A DNA stretch of 29,912 bases from an uncultured Dialister sp. (GCA_900547785.1 URIB01000016.1:1-29912); one strand, 5' to 3'; positions 1 through 6,476 are shown, numbered from the stretch's first letter. Notes: generated by a model from the sequence alone, not told the origin. A program made the numbers and translations.

Positions 1-24
1 CCCTACACGACGCTCTTCCGATCT
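1..24. other. Illumina sequencing adapter remnant (assembly artefact)
   Basis: The first 24 bases, starting CCCTACACGACG and ending TTCCGATCT, match the 3' part of the Illumina TruSeq read-1 adapter as I know it. Genomic sequence begins at base 25. This is untrimmed adapter at a contig edge, not biology. Confidence 0.97.
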
Positions 25-60
25 CAACTTTATTTTTATATCTTCTACCGGCAGACTTTC
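25..60 (-). repeat. Copy 1 of duplicated leader segment, cut by contig edge
   Basis: Bases 25-48 are identical to 605-628, and similarity continues after a small gap (51-60 versus 634-643, one mismatch). The second copy lies upstream of the small minus-strand ORF at 325-525. This copy therefore probably led into a paralogous gene lost beyond the contig end. Between here and 300 I see no convincing gene. Confidence 0.7.
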
Positions 61-324
61 TATTTTCAATGAATAGCATTGATTATTGTTTATATCGAGA
101 GTTATAATACATATGAAAAACACTTAGGTTAGCGTAGCAAGTGGTCTGTACGCTTAGTAATACCGGATTAGTTTACATGCTTCCGGTGCCTCAGTGCTTT
201 TTTGCTGTTTCAGGTACGTTTTGATTCCACCCTGTAGGCAGAAAAACAAATATGAGAAGTTGGAATTATTGTTAAATTTCCTGCAAAAAAAGCCGTTTGT
301 ATGAGATTGGATAAAAAATATAAT

Positions 325-525
325 TCAATCTTCAAATGGCGTATCACTATAAATTGCCAATGCATATTCAGAGATTTCATCAGCCTCTTTATCAACAATT
401 CCTTGTGCAATCGCATCAAGCATCTCTTCTTTATTTGCTTCGGTGGGAAGGAGTGTCTTGATTCCCAATATATAATCTTCATCATTGCATACTTCTCTAA
501 GAATTTTCTCCAATTTTTCCCACAT
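325..525 (-). CDS. Small acidic hypothetical protein (66 aa)
   Basis: I do not recognise this family. The protein begins MWEKLEKIL, is strongly acidic (many Glu and Asp, e.g. DEDY and EADEISEY), and has no signal peptide, membrane segment or cysteine cluster. It looks like a compact soluble helical protein. The start is supported by AAGGGAG ten bases upstream of the ATG. It lies alone on the minus strand in AT-rich DNA. Its upstream region (605-643) is repeated at the contig edge (25-60), suggesting a tandem family of small genes. Small acidic proteins in such arrays are sometimes immunity proteins, but nothing here shows a partner toxin, so no function is assigned. Confidence 0.6.
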   Translation of the reverse strand: MWEKLEKILREVCNDEDYILGIKTLLPTEANKEEMLDAIAQGIVDKEADEISEYALAIYSDTPFED

Positions 526-604
526 GTTTTTGAAACTCCCTTACTCTAAATTTTAGTATTATGTTCATGCATGATTGTAATATACTCTCACTTAGAAAGT
601 TCTA

Positions 605-643
605 CAACTTTATTTTTATATCTTCTACTTATAGCAAACTTTC
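605..643 (-). repeat. Copy 2 of duplicated leader segment
   Basis: It is identical over 24 bases to 25-48 and similar over the next stretch. It lies about 80-120 bases upstream of the start of the 66-aa ORF, so it probably belongs to that gene's leader or promoter region. The rest of 526-745 is AT-rich with no gene visible. Confidence 0.7.
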
Positions 644-747
644 CTTTACCGAAAGCAAATTTCCCATTTCTTTGCTACTGTCAACTGATATTCTCTATTA
701 TTCGTTTTTGCACACCTTATTATAATTCTTATCTTAATTCATTTAAT

Positions 748-775
748 TTGCTTTTCAATATGTCAATTTTATAAT
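748..775 (+). promoter_or_regulatory. Sigma-70-type promoter of the orphan structured RNA
   Basis: TTGCTT at 748-753 is followed after 16 bases by a perfect TATAAT at 770-775. Transcription would begin near 782, just before the outer stem of the RNA at 786-895. Confidence 0.65.
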
Positions 776-781
776 ATACTT

Positions 782-897
782 AATGAAAAGATTGCCGACA
801 ACAGAAAGTCGCCATTAGCTGCGGAGCTCCGAATGCGTGGGCATATGGTGGGGGCCGGATTTTGACTCCGGAGGGCGTCCACCCGGTAATCTTTTTT
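782..897 (+). ncRNA. Orphan structured small RNA of unknown class
   Basis: A roughly 115-nt transcript is predicted from the promoter at 748-775 to a T-run. Its ends close into an 11-bp helix: 786-796 pairs with 885-895 (one G-U), and the 3' strand ends in TTTTTT, so the closing helix doubles as an intrinsic terminator. Inside are a hairpin with a GAC/GTC stem (797-810), a palindrome CGGAGCTCCG (821-830), and a nested arm in which GGTGG (847-851) pairs with CCACC (879-883), enclosing CCGGA/TCCGG with the 7-base loop TTTTGAC. That inner arm resembles a tRNA-Gln(UUG) anticodon arm, but there is no T-arm, so it is not a tRNA. It also does not match SRP RNA, 6S RNA, tmRNA or any riboswitch consensus I know. 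No long ORF fits the transcript. Conserved structure and expression remain inference. Confidence 0.5.
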
Positions 898-915
898 CTT
901 GTCTTTTTTGCAAAT

Positions 916-952
916 AAAAACAGACAGTCCTTTTCCGGTACTGTCTGTTTTT
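916..952 (-). terminator. Duplicated copy of the tRNA-Arg terminator
   Basis: A 13-bp stem (916-928 with 940-952) with an 11-base loop. It is identical over 912-956 to the terminator behind the intact tRNA-Arg (1803-1847). Here it follows the degenerate tRNA copy. Confidence 0.8.
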
Positions 953-1028
953 GGTGCCCCGGAATCAATTCAAACTCCCGATACCTTGATTCATAGTCAA
1001 GTGCTTTATCCGGCTAAGCTACTGTTGA
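952..1028 (-). pseudogene. Decayed tRNA-Arg copy (pseudo-tRNA)
   Basis: This 77-base block aligns without gaps to the intact tRNA-Arg at 1843-1919, with roughly four of five tRNA-body bases identical. The 5' acceptor strand (TCAACAG) no longer pairs with the 3' strand (CCGGGGC), the T-stem is broken, and the anticodon triplet has drifted from ACG to ATG. The anticodon stem and the encoded CCA (complement at 952-954) survive. It is most likely a non-functional duplicate that includes the parent's terminator. A new His-reading tRNA is very unlikely because the acceptor stem cannot form. Confidence 0.85.
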
Positions 1029-1045
1029 AAAATGATGCAAACATA

Positions 1046-1081
1046 AAAAAGCTGCGAATCTTATTCTTTCGCAGCTTTTTT
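1046..1081 (-). terminator. Intrinsic terminator after the DUF1638 gene
   Basis: GCTGCGAA at 1051-1058 pairs with TTCGCAGC at 1068-1075, extended by A5/T5 on either side, so it can work in both directions. It sits just downstream of the DUF1638 stop codon on the minus strand. Confidence 0.85.
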
Positions 1082-1088
1082 ATTTTCT

Positions 1089-1757
1089 TTATAAGTCCCT
1101 ATCCAGGGTGAAATAACTTTCCGGAACATTTTCTCCTTTTTTCAAAATGAGAAAATCTTCGTCAAAATCACCGGAGGCTATTTTCCTCAAAATTCCGTAT
1201 TTCCCGGGAACTGTGTCAATTTGTCCATCCAAAATTTTTCTTAGTTTCTCTAAATATTCACGGACCGGTTCTATTTCATAAACTCCGGTATCAATGATAT
1301 AAAAATGTTCAAATCCTTTATATAATTTTCTTAAAAATGCCTTTCCTTCTTCTTCACCCTTGCTTCTAATTATTTTGTCCACATCAATGGAAGAACGTTT
1401 ACTGTATTCTGCCCAACTTTCCGTGAAAAAGACACCATGCTTAGGACGTTTAATATCTTTCAGATTATCCCCGGATAAAAGTATATCAAGACAGTCTCTC
1501 GTCCGCGGCAGGACCAGTTCCGTATGGGTGGCTCTGAGGCCTATCGTTCCGCCGCCGCAACCGGAGGGACAGATGATAACCCGGTCCGCATACAATACGC
1601 TGTCTATTTTTTCTTGAAGATAACTCTTCAGATGCGCCGGGCTTTTGTGGAGTTCATCAGGCAAAAGGTAAAGAACCGCCCTACTTTCCGCTTCTTTTAA
1701 AGCATGGATCAATTCTTTTTGAAGGGTGGGACAAGCAAAAATAATCGTTCCGGCCAT
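1089..1757 (-). CDS. DUF1638 domain protein
   Basis: A 222-residue cytoplasmic protein. The middle carries the family-like stretch CPSGCGGGTIGLRA followed by VLPRTRDCLDILLSG, matching the DUF1638 pattern of a Gly-rich Cys-containing loop and a later Pro-Arg-x-x-Asp-Cys segment. In other genomes DUF1638 proteins often occur near corrinoid-dependent methyltransferases; no such partner is visible here, and the biochemical role is not established. The start ATG at 1757 is set by AAGGAG seven bases upstream. A TATAAT lies within the preceding 40 bases, but the -35 is weak and overlaps the tRNA-Arg terminator, so read-through from the tRNA operon is also possible. The gene is bracketed by the intact tRNA-Arg and its decayed copy, which hints that it arrived or was rearranged with the duplication. 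Confidence 0.8.
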   Translation of the reverse strand: MAGTIIFACPTLQKELIHALKEAESRAVLYLLPDELHKSPAHLKSYLQEKIDSVLYADRVIICPSGCGGGTIGLRATHTELVLPRTRDCLDILLSGDNLKDIKRPKHGVFFTESWAEYSKRSSIDVDKIIRSKGEEEGKAFLRKLYKGFEHFYIIDTGVYEIEPVREYLEKLRKILDGQIDTVPGKYGILRKIASGDFDEDFLILKKGENVPESYFTLDRDL

Positions 1758-1806
1758 GGCAATTCTCCTTTTTTCTTTTTCTCATTATATACCTTTTTGC
1801 GTAAAT

Positions 1807-1843
1807 AAAAACAGACAGTCCTTTTCCGGTACTGTCTGTTTTT
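1807..1843 (-). terminator. Terminator of the tRNA-Trp/tRNA-Arg operon
   Basis: AAAAACAGACAGT (1807-1819) pairs with ACTGTCTGTTTTT (1831-1843) around an 11-base loop. It starts directly after the CCA of tRNA-Arg on the minus strand. Confidence 0.9.
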
Positions 1844-1919
1844 GGTGACCCAGGAGAGATTCGAACTCCCGACACCTTGATTCGTAGTCAAGTGCTCTAT
1901 CCAGCTGAGCTACTGGGCC
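1843..1919 (-). tRNA. tRNA-Arg (anticodon ACG), CCA encoded
   Basis: A full cloverleaf reads on the minus strand: acceptor GGCCCAG with CTGGGTC, D-arm AGCTCAGCTGGATAGAGC, anticodon loop CTACGAA (anticodon ACG, read as ICG after deamination), and T-loop TTCGAAT. The 3' CCA is encoded (complement TGG at 1843-1845). It is the second gene of a two-tRNA operon, three bases downstream of tRNA-Trp. Confidence 0.97.
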
Positions 1920-1922
1920 ATG

Positions 1923-1998
1923 TGGCAGGGGCAGAGGGACTCAAACCCCCAACCTACGGTTTTGGAGACCGTTGCTCTATCAATTGCGCTATGCCCCT
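1923..1998 (-). tRNA. tRNA-Trp (anticodon CCA), CCA encoded
   Basis: Minus-strand cloverleaf: acceptor AGGGGCA with TGCCCCT, anticodon stem ACGGT/ACCGT with loop CTCCAAA (anticodon CCA), T-loop TTTGAGT, and an encoded 3' CCA at 1923-1925. It is the first gene of the operon; its 5' end lies about 15 bases from the predicted transcription start. Confidence 0.97.
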
Positions 1999-2019
1999 TT
2001 ATCTGTATGTGACTTTACT

Positions 2020-2048
2020 ATAATAACAAATATGTTTTGAAATTGCAA
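2020..2048 (-). promoter_or_regulatory. Promoter of the tRNA-Trp/tRNA-Arg operon
   Basis: On the minus strand, TTGCAA (2043-2048) is followed by a 17-base spacer and TATTAT (2020-2025). The predicted start near 2013 gives a very short leader before tRNA-Trp, as expected for a tRNA operon. Confidence 0.7.
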
Positions 2049-2115
2049 GTTTTTTCCCTTTTATTTTATAGAACGTTCTTCTTATTGTAGACTTAAAAAA
2101 AAGAGTCCCACATCT

Positions 2116-2272
2116 TGTACATGTACAGAGTCATTTTGGAATGGTACAATAAAGTTATTCACAGATGATGATAAAAAATCGTATTCCTGATTTTCTCTGA
2201 TTCTTTCTGATTATTTTTTATATGCTTTTTTATTTATTCACAGAAAATTGCGTTTATTCACAATGATTCACA
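2116..2272. other. oriC: oriC, left part: DnaA boxes upstream of dnaA
   Basis: Three exact TTATTCACA boxes occur at 2155-2163, 2234-2242 and 2254-2262, and a one-mismatch box (TGATTCACA) at 2264-2272. All face dnaA. The stretch 2165-2240 between the first two boxes is very AT-rich. A perfect 12-bp palindrome, TGTACATGTACA, lies at 2116-2127 at the outer edge. No gene lies in 1999-2314. Clusters of DnaA boxes on both sides of dnaA define the bipartite origins known from Bacillus and other bacteria. The same region probably autoregulates dnaA. Confidence 0.85.
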
Positions 2273-2314
2273 GGAAATTAACAGCTTTCTTGTGAACTGT
2301 ATAAGGGTGGTTTT

Positions 2315-3826
2315 ATGGATTTATTTTCACTTTGGGAACGGGTTCTTTCTTATATCAAAGAAGAAAATCCCCAATATTATGAAAAATTTTACCGCCGGAT
2401 TTATCCCGTTTCTTTCAGCGGCGGCACATTCACCGTTATGGTGGCGGAACCTTACTTGTCCGTCTGGATCCATGCGGTATATAAGGATAAATTGGAGCGT
2501 TTTCTTTCCGAAATATATGGCTCCGCCGTTTCACTTTCCATCATTGGCGATGCCGGAGAAAAAGATTGGCAAAGCAATTCTTTCTCCCTTCCTTCTTCTC
2601 CGATGATCAAAGAAAAAACAGAACCCTCTTTTTCCACCTCTTCCGATTTTTCCGAACCGGAAATACAGGATATCGGTGACGTATCTCTTCCGAGTATTCA
2701 TTCCATAGAGCCGGTTGTTAATCAGGATTCTTTATTCAAACCGGTTTCTTCTTATGCGGAATCCCGTCCGTTTAATCCGAATCCGGTCAATAAAAATAAT
2801 ACCTTCGATAATTTTGTCAGAGGCAATTGTAATGATATGGCTTTTGAAGCGGCTTTGGCGGTGGCCAAGTCCGCCGTCGAGCCGGATATGGCGTATTCTT
2901 CTTATAATCCTTTATTTATTTACGGTCCGTCCGGACTTGGAAAAACCCATCTTCTCCATGCGATTTGCAATTATGTAAATGCCGCAAAGCCTGAGTTATC
3001 CGTTCTTTTTGTATCCAGTGAAACGTTTACGAATGAGCTGATCGAGGCGATCCAGAGCGGTAAGAATAAAAGTTTCCGTGAAAAATACAGAAATCTTGAT
3101 TATCTGCTGATAGATGACATTCAATTTTTCGGCGGTAAAAAAAGTTCTTCTACCACGGAAATATTTAATACTTTTAATACGCTTTTTGATAATAAGAAAA
3201 ATATCATTCTTACCAGCGACCGGACACCATCGGATATAGAAGAACTGGAAGACCGCCTGCAAACTCGTTTTTCCAGCGGACTTCTTGCCCATATTTCACC
3301 GCCGGATTATGAAATTTGCTGTGCGATTCTGAAAAAAAGGGCGGAAAAAGAAAAAATCAATCTTCCCGACGATGTGGTGGACTATATTTCCAGCCATATC
3401 AATACGAGCATCAGAGAACTGGAAGGGGCTTACAATAAACTGGTTCTTTTCTCACGAGTGAGAAATTTACCCATTACTTTTGAAATGGCAAGAGAAGCTC
3501 TATCCGAGGTTATTCCTCCGGATAACCGACACCGTATTACTGTTCCTTATATTATAGATATTGTCTGCGACTATTATAATGTAAGAAAAGATAAGCTTCT
3601 CGGCAACGGACGTCCGAAAAATATTGTGATTCCCCGTCAGATTGCCATGTATCTCTGCCGTAAAATACTCAATGAATCCTACCCCAATCTGCGGGATGCT
3701 TTCAAGAGAAAAGACCATTCCACCGTCCTTTATGCCTGTGAAAGAGTGGAAAAAGATTTGCAAAATGATCCCTCCACAGTCAAAACGATTGAAATTTTAA
3801 AAAATAAAATAGAAAAACACGGATAA
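2315..3826 (+). CDS. dnaA: Chromosomal replication initiator DnaA
   Basis: This 503-residue protein binds DnaA boxes, oligomerises with ATP, melts the origin and recruits the replicative helicase. Domain I is about residues 1-85 and the variable linker about 86-160. The AAA+ domain carries Walker A GPSGLGKT (204-211), Walker B LLIDDIQF (264-271) and the EDRLQTRFSSGL segment (312-323). The DNA-binding domain IV ends in DHSTVLYA (467-474), which keeps the Asp-His-Ser/Thr-Thr base-contact residues. The usual GGR just before that signature is KRK (464-466) here, an unusual substitution. The length is slightly above the common 440-470, owing to the linker. The start ATG at 2315 follows AAGGGTGG. 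DnaA boxes lie on both sides of the gene. Confidence 0.98.
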   Translation: MDLFSLWERVLSYIKEENPQYYEKFYRRIYPVSFSGGTFTVMVAEPYLSVWIHAVYKDKLERFLSEIYGSAVSLSIIGDAGEKDWQSNSFSLPSSPMIKEKTEPSFSTSSDFSEPEIQDIGDVSLPSIHSIEPVVNQDSLFKPVSSYAESRPFNPNPVNKNNTFDNFVRGNCNDMAFEAALAVAKSAVEPDMAYSSYNPLFIYGPSGLGKTHLLHAICNYVNAAKPELSVLFVSSETFTNELIEAIQSGKNKSFREKYRNLDYLLIDDIQFFGGKKSSSTTEIFNTFNTLFDNKKNIILTSDRTPSDIEELEDRLQTRFSSGLLAHISPPDYEICCAILKKRAEKEKINLPDDVVDYISSHINTSIRELEGAYNKLVLFSRVRNLPITFEMAREALSEVIPPDNRHRITVPYIIDIVCDYYNVRKDKLLGNGRPKNIVIPRQIAMYLCRKILNESYPNLRDAFKRKDHSTVLYACERVEKDLQNDPSTVKTIEILKNKIEKHG

Positions 3827-3875
3827 AAAGGTGTGAAAAAATGATCTTTTTATAAAGAATAAATTGTTTATAACA

Positions 3876-4030
3876 TGTGAATAAAAAGAAAAAATAAATG
3901 CTTGTTGAAAACAGTGAATAAAAATTGGAGATTTTCACACAGATATAAACACAAAAAAAGACGAAGTTATAAGGTTTTCACAAACTTATTCACTTATTCA
4001 CATTGTACTACTGCTACTGCTACTCTCTTA
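3876..4030. other. oriC: oriC, right part: DnaA boxes plus DnaA-trio-like unwinding element
   Basis: The dnaA-dnaN gap (3827-4060) holds a reverse box TGTGAATAA at 3876-3884, a near-box AGTGAATAA at 3913-3921, and two head-to-tail boxes TTATTCACT (3986-3994) and TTATTCACA (3994-4002) that share one base. Right after these comes a short spacer and a run of trinucleotides (4007-4024, reading ACT ACT GCT ACT GCT ACT), then an AT-rich segment. The complementary strand of such repeats reads 3'-GAT/GAC-5'. That is the layout of the DnaA-trio basal unwinding system described in Bacillus: box, spacer, trios, melting site. Melting probably starts at 4024-4045, just before dnaN. Confidence 0.85.
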
Positions 4031-4060
4031 TTTATTTTCAGTATTAGTAAAGGAGCTGCC

Positions 4061-5170
4061 ATGAAAGTTACATTTCATTCCCAAGATCTGAGCCGCGCAT
4101 TGGAAAAAGTACAACGCGCAGCACAAACAAAAGTGACATCCAATACAAACAACGGTTTTTTTATCGCCTGTGACGGAGAAAAAGCGGAATTTCAGGCCAA
4201 TGATTATTCTATAGGAATTTCCACTTTTTGCGAAGCTTCTATAGAAGAAAAAGGCATTGTCGTCATTGCTGCACCGCAGCTTCTTTCCACAATCAAAATG
4301 ATGCCGCAGGGATCGGTTGTCATGGAACAGAAAAAAGGAGAAACTACGGTTTACTTTAAAGCGGGACAGTATACTGCTAAATTCCCGACCCGTGAAAATG
4401 AAGAATTTCCTACGGTGAGTGAAATTGATCATACCTATCATGCGCATATTAAATGTAAAGATCTGACGGAAATTGTAAATCAAGTATCCTTTGCCGCATC
4501 GACAGATTCTAAAAATCCGATATTTACAGGCATTTTATGTGAAATTACGGAAAATACATTTACCATGGTGGGAACCAATTCTCACCGCCTGGCGGTAAAA
4601 GAAATCACTCTTGATGAACCGGCTTCAGGAAGCGGACGTTTTATTTGTCCTTCTTATGTTCTTCAGGAAGTGGTTCGTATGTTTCCTGCGGAAGAAGATG
4701 CCACGGTGGAAATATCCTGGGCCAGTAAACATGTCGCTTTTTCTTTCGGAGAAACGTATTTCGTTTCAAATTTAATCAACGGAGAATATCCGGATTATAA
4801 AAGAGTTTTCCCTCAAAATTTCGATCTCCATGCCACCCTGGATTTGAAAGAGTTTGAAGAAGCGGTTCGCTTTGTAAGTCCGATTTCCCGGGATATGAGT
4901 TATAAGACCATTAATTTTGAATTTTCACAAGGACAGCTCAAAGCCTATGAAGAAGATCCTGAAATAGGACGTTCAGAAACGACAATACCGGCAGAACTTG
5001 ACGGTGATGATGTGAAAATTACATTCAATTGTATTTATATTGAAGATATTATCAAACATTCTAAAGGTGAAAAAATTTATCTCCATATTAAGAAAAGCGG
5101 TCCGATGCTCGTTGAACAGGAAGAAGATAAAGCCTACCGCTATATCGTCACTCCCATGAGAGGCCGCTGA
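4061..5170 (+). CDS. dnaN: DNA polymerase III beta sliding clamp
   Basis: The 369-residue ring-forming processivity clamp tethers the replicative polymerase and many repair proteins to DNA. The sequence runs from MKVTFHSQDLSRALEKV to the C-terminal VTPMRGR, and its length fits the three-domain clamp fold. The start at 4061 is fixed by AGGAG at 4051-4055. The reading frame is open further upstream, to an ATG at 3902, but that extension would lie inside the origin's DnaA boxes and has no family similarity, so it is rejected. yaaA follows after only two bases, so dnaN, yaaA and recF form one transcription unit. The classic C-terminal MPM-R-L ending is present in altered form (TPMRGR). Confidence 0.97.
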   Translation: MKVTFHSQDLSRALEKVQRAAQTKVTSNTNNGFFIACDGEKAEFQANDYSIGISTFCEASIEEKGIVVIAAPQLLSTIKMMPQGSVVMEQKKGETTVYFKAGQYTAKFPTRENEEFPTVSEIDHTYHAHIKCKDLTEIVNQVSFAASTDSKNPIFTGILCEITENTFTMVGTNSHRLAVKEITLDEPASGSGRFICPSYVLQEVVRMFPAEEDATVEISWASKHVAFSFGETYFVSNLINGEYPDYKRVFPQNFDLHATLDLKEFEEAVRFVSPISRDMSYKTINFEFSQGQLKAYEEDPEIGRSETTIPAELDGDDVKITFNCIYIEDIIKHSKGEKIYLHIKKSGPMLVEQEEDKAYRYIVTPMRGR

Positions 5171-5172
5171 TT

Positions 5173-5391
5173 ATGGAAAAAACAGAAATCAAAGGAGAAT
5201 ATATCCAACTTGACCAATTTCTGAAAAAAGAAAACTATATATCTTCCGGAGGAGAAACGGGATTTTTTATCGGAAATCATAACGTTCAATTGAATGGGCA
5301 AAAAGTTTATGAAAAAAGAAAAAAAATCCGTCCCGGCGATATTTTGGAAATTGACGGAAAAATCTGTGAAATTATTGGGGAATGGTCATGA
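5173..5391 (+). CDS. yaaA: S4-domain RNA-binding protein YaaA
   Basis: A 72-residue single S4-like domain, with the signature LDQFLKKENYISSGGETGFFIGNHNVQLNG followed by KIRPGDILEI. S4 domains bind structured RNA. This small protein is found between dnaN and recF in many Firmicutes, where a ribosome-related role has been suggested; the sequence itself shows only the fold. It starts two bases after the dnaN stop and overlaps the recF start by four bases (ATGA), so it is translationally coupled to both neighbours. Confidence 0.92.
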   Translation: MEKTEIKGEYIQLDQFLKKENYISSGGETGFFIGNHNVQLNGQKVYEKRKKIRPGDILEIDGKICEIIGEWS

Positions 5392-6446
5392 AATGTGAAA
5401 CCGTAAGACTTATAGAAATACGGAATTTTGAAGATAAAACGATTCACCTTTGCGGCGGTCTTACGATTTTTAAAGGAAATAACGGTACCGGAAAAACAAA
5501 TATTTTAGAAGCTGTCTATACGGCTTCTCTGGGAAAGTCATTCCGTACGGGAAGCGATGAAGAAATGATTCGTTTCGGGAAAGAAGAGGGAACCGTTCTT
5601 CTTGACTATCATATCCGCGGTGTGACGCATCAAATCAAAATCAAAATGAGAAGAGATGAGGGAAAGAAAATTTCTATCAATGAAACGCCGTCAAAGAAAA
5701 AAGATCTTGTCGGCCTTTTCCGGACTGTTCTTTTCACGCCCGATGAATTACAGCTTGTCAAAGGGTCTCCCCAGGGGCGGCGGCGATTTATTGACATGCA
5801 AATTTCTCAGGTCAGTCCCAGATATTATGAAGAAATTCTCCGATACGGAAGAGCAGTCCAGCAAAGAAATGCGGCTTTTAAAATGGCACAGCGGAGAGAA
5901 AAAAAGCCGGAAGTGGATATGTGGGATATGCAAATCGCCCGGGGCGCGGCATATATTGTAAAAAAAAGAAAAGAATCCATAAAAAAAATGAATGCCTATC
6001 TTTCCGATATGGAAGCGGTGCTGACCGGAGAAGAAGAAAATCTGGAAATCAAATATAAAAAAACTGGCGGAGGATATTTGGATAGTGAAGAATGGTATTT
6101 GGAAAAATTGGCAGAAAAAAGAGAAGAAGATGCCCGTTTCTGCCACACGTCCATAGGACCGCACAGAGATGATTTGCTTTTTAAAATGAATGAAAAAGAT
6201 TTGTCCGCTTATGGTTCCCAAGGACAGCAGAGGACAGCGGTTCTTGCTATGAAATTGGGAGAATTGGAATTTATAAAAGAAGAAACAGGAGAGTATCCCG
6301 TTCTTCTTCTTGATGATGTGGGAAGTGAGTTGGATGAAAAAAGAAAAAAAGCTCTCTTTTCCTATTTGAAAAAGAAAGAAATACAGGCCCTTGTGACGAC
6401 GGCCGGTGATACGCTCGGAGAAATCGGAGAAGAAATCGAATTATAA
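5388..6446 (+). CDS. recF: DNA replication and repair protein RecF
   Basis: RecF is an SMC-like ATPase that acts with RecO and RecR to load RecA at gapped DNA and stalled forks. The protein has Walker A GNNGTGKT (residues 30-37), the ABC-type signature region around YGSQGQQRT, and Walker B LLLDDVGSELD near residue 310. At about 352 residues it has the usual length. I start it at 5388, where ATGA overlaps the yaaA stop and GGGGA lies about eight bases upstream. The in-frame ATG at 5382 has no spacing from that ribosome-binding site. It is the last gene of the dnaN-yaaA-recF unit, followed by a parS-like site and a terminator. Confidence 0.96.
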   Translation: MKCETVRLIEIRNFEDKTIHLCGGLTIFKGNNGTGKTNILEAVYTASLGKSFRTGSDEEMIRFGKEEGTVLLDYHIRGVTHQIKIKMRRDEGKKISINETPSKKKDLVGLFRTVLFTPDELQLVKGSPQGRRRFIDMQISQVSPRYYEEILRYGRAVQQRNAAFKMAQRREKKPEVDMWDMQIARGAAYIVKKRKESIKKMNAYLSDMEAVLTGEEENLEIKYKKTGGGYLDSEEWYLEKLAEKREEDARFCHTSIGPHRDDLLFKMNEKDLSAYGSQGQQRTAVLAMKLGELEFIKEETGEYPVLLLDDVGSELDEKRKKALFSYLKKKEIQALVTTAGDTLGEIGEEIEL

Positions 6447-6454
6447 ATGACTCA

Positions 6455-6470
6455 TGTTTCCCGTGAAACA
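6455..6470. promoter_or_regulatory. parS: parS-like ParB-binding site
   Basis: TGTTTCCCGTGAAACA differs at one position from the conserved bacterial parS palindrome TGTTTCACGTGAAACA. It sits eight bases after the recF stop codon and only about 2.4 kb from the unwinding region of oriC, where parS sites cluster in most bacteria. It would load ParB for origin segregation. No parA or parB gene lies in this window. Confidence 0.85.
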
Positions 6471-6476
6471 AAATGA

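Noticed and set aside
186..300. Protein-like minus-strand frame ending GGIKTYLKQQKSTEAPEACK
   Set aside because: No start codon or ribosome-binding site, and no recognisable family; at most a degraded fragment, and too weak to list.
845..884. tRNA-Gln gene suggested by the CCGGA-TTTTGAC-TCCGG arm
   Set aside because: The anticodon-arm similarity is real, but there is no T-arm and no GGTTCGAATCC-like segment; the flanking bases pair into a different fold.
3902..4060. N-terminal extension of dnaN to an ATG at 3902
   Set aside because: It would translate the DnaA boxes and trio element, has no family similarity, and a good ribosome-binding site marks 4061.
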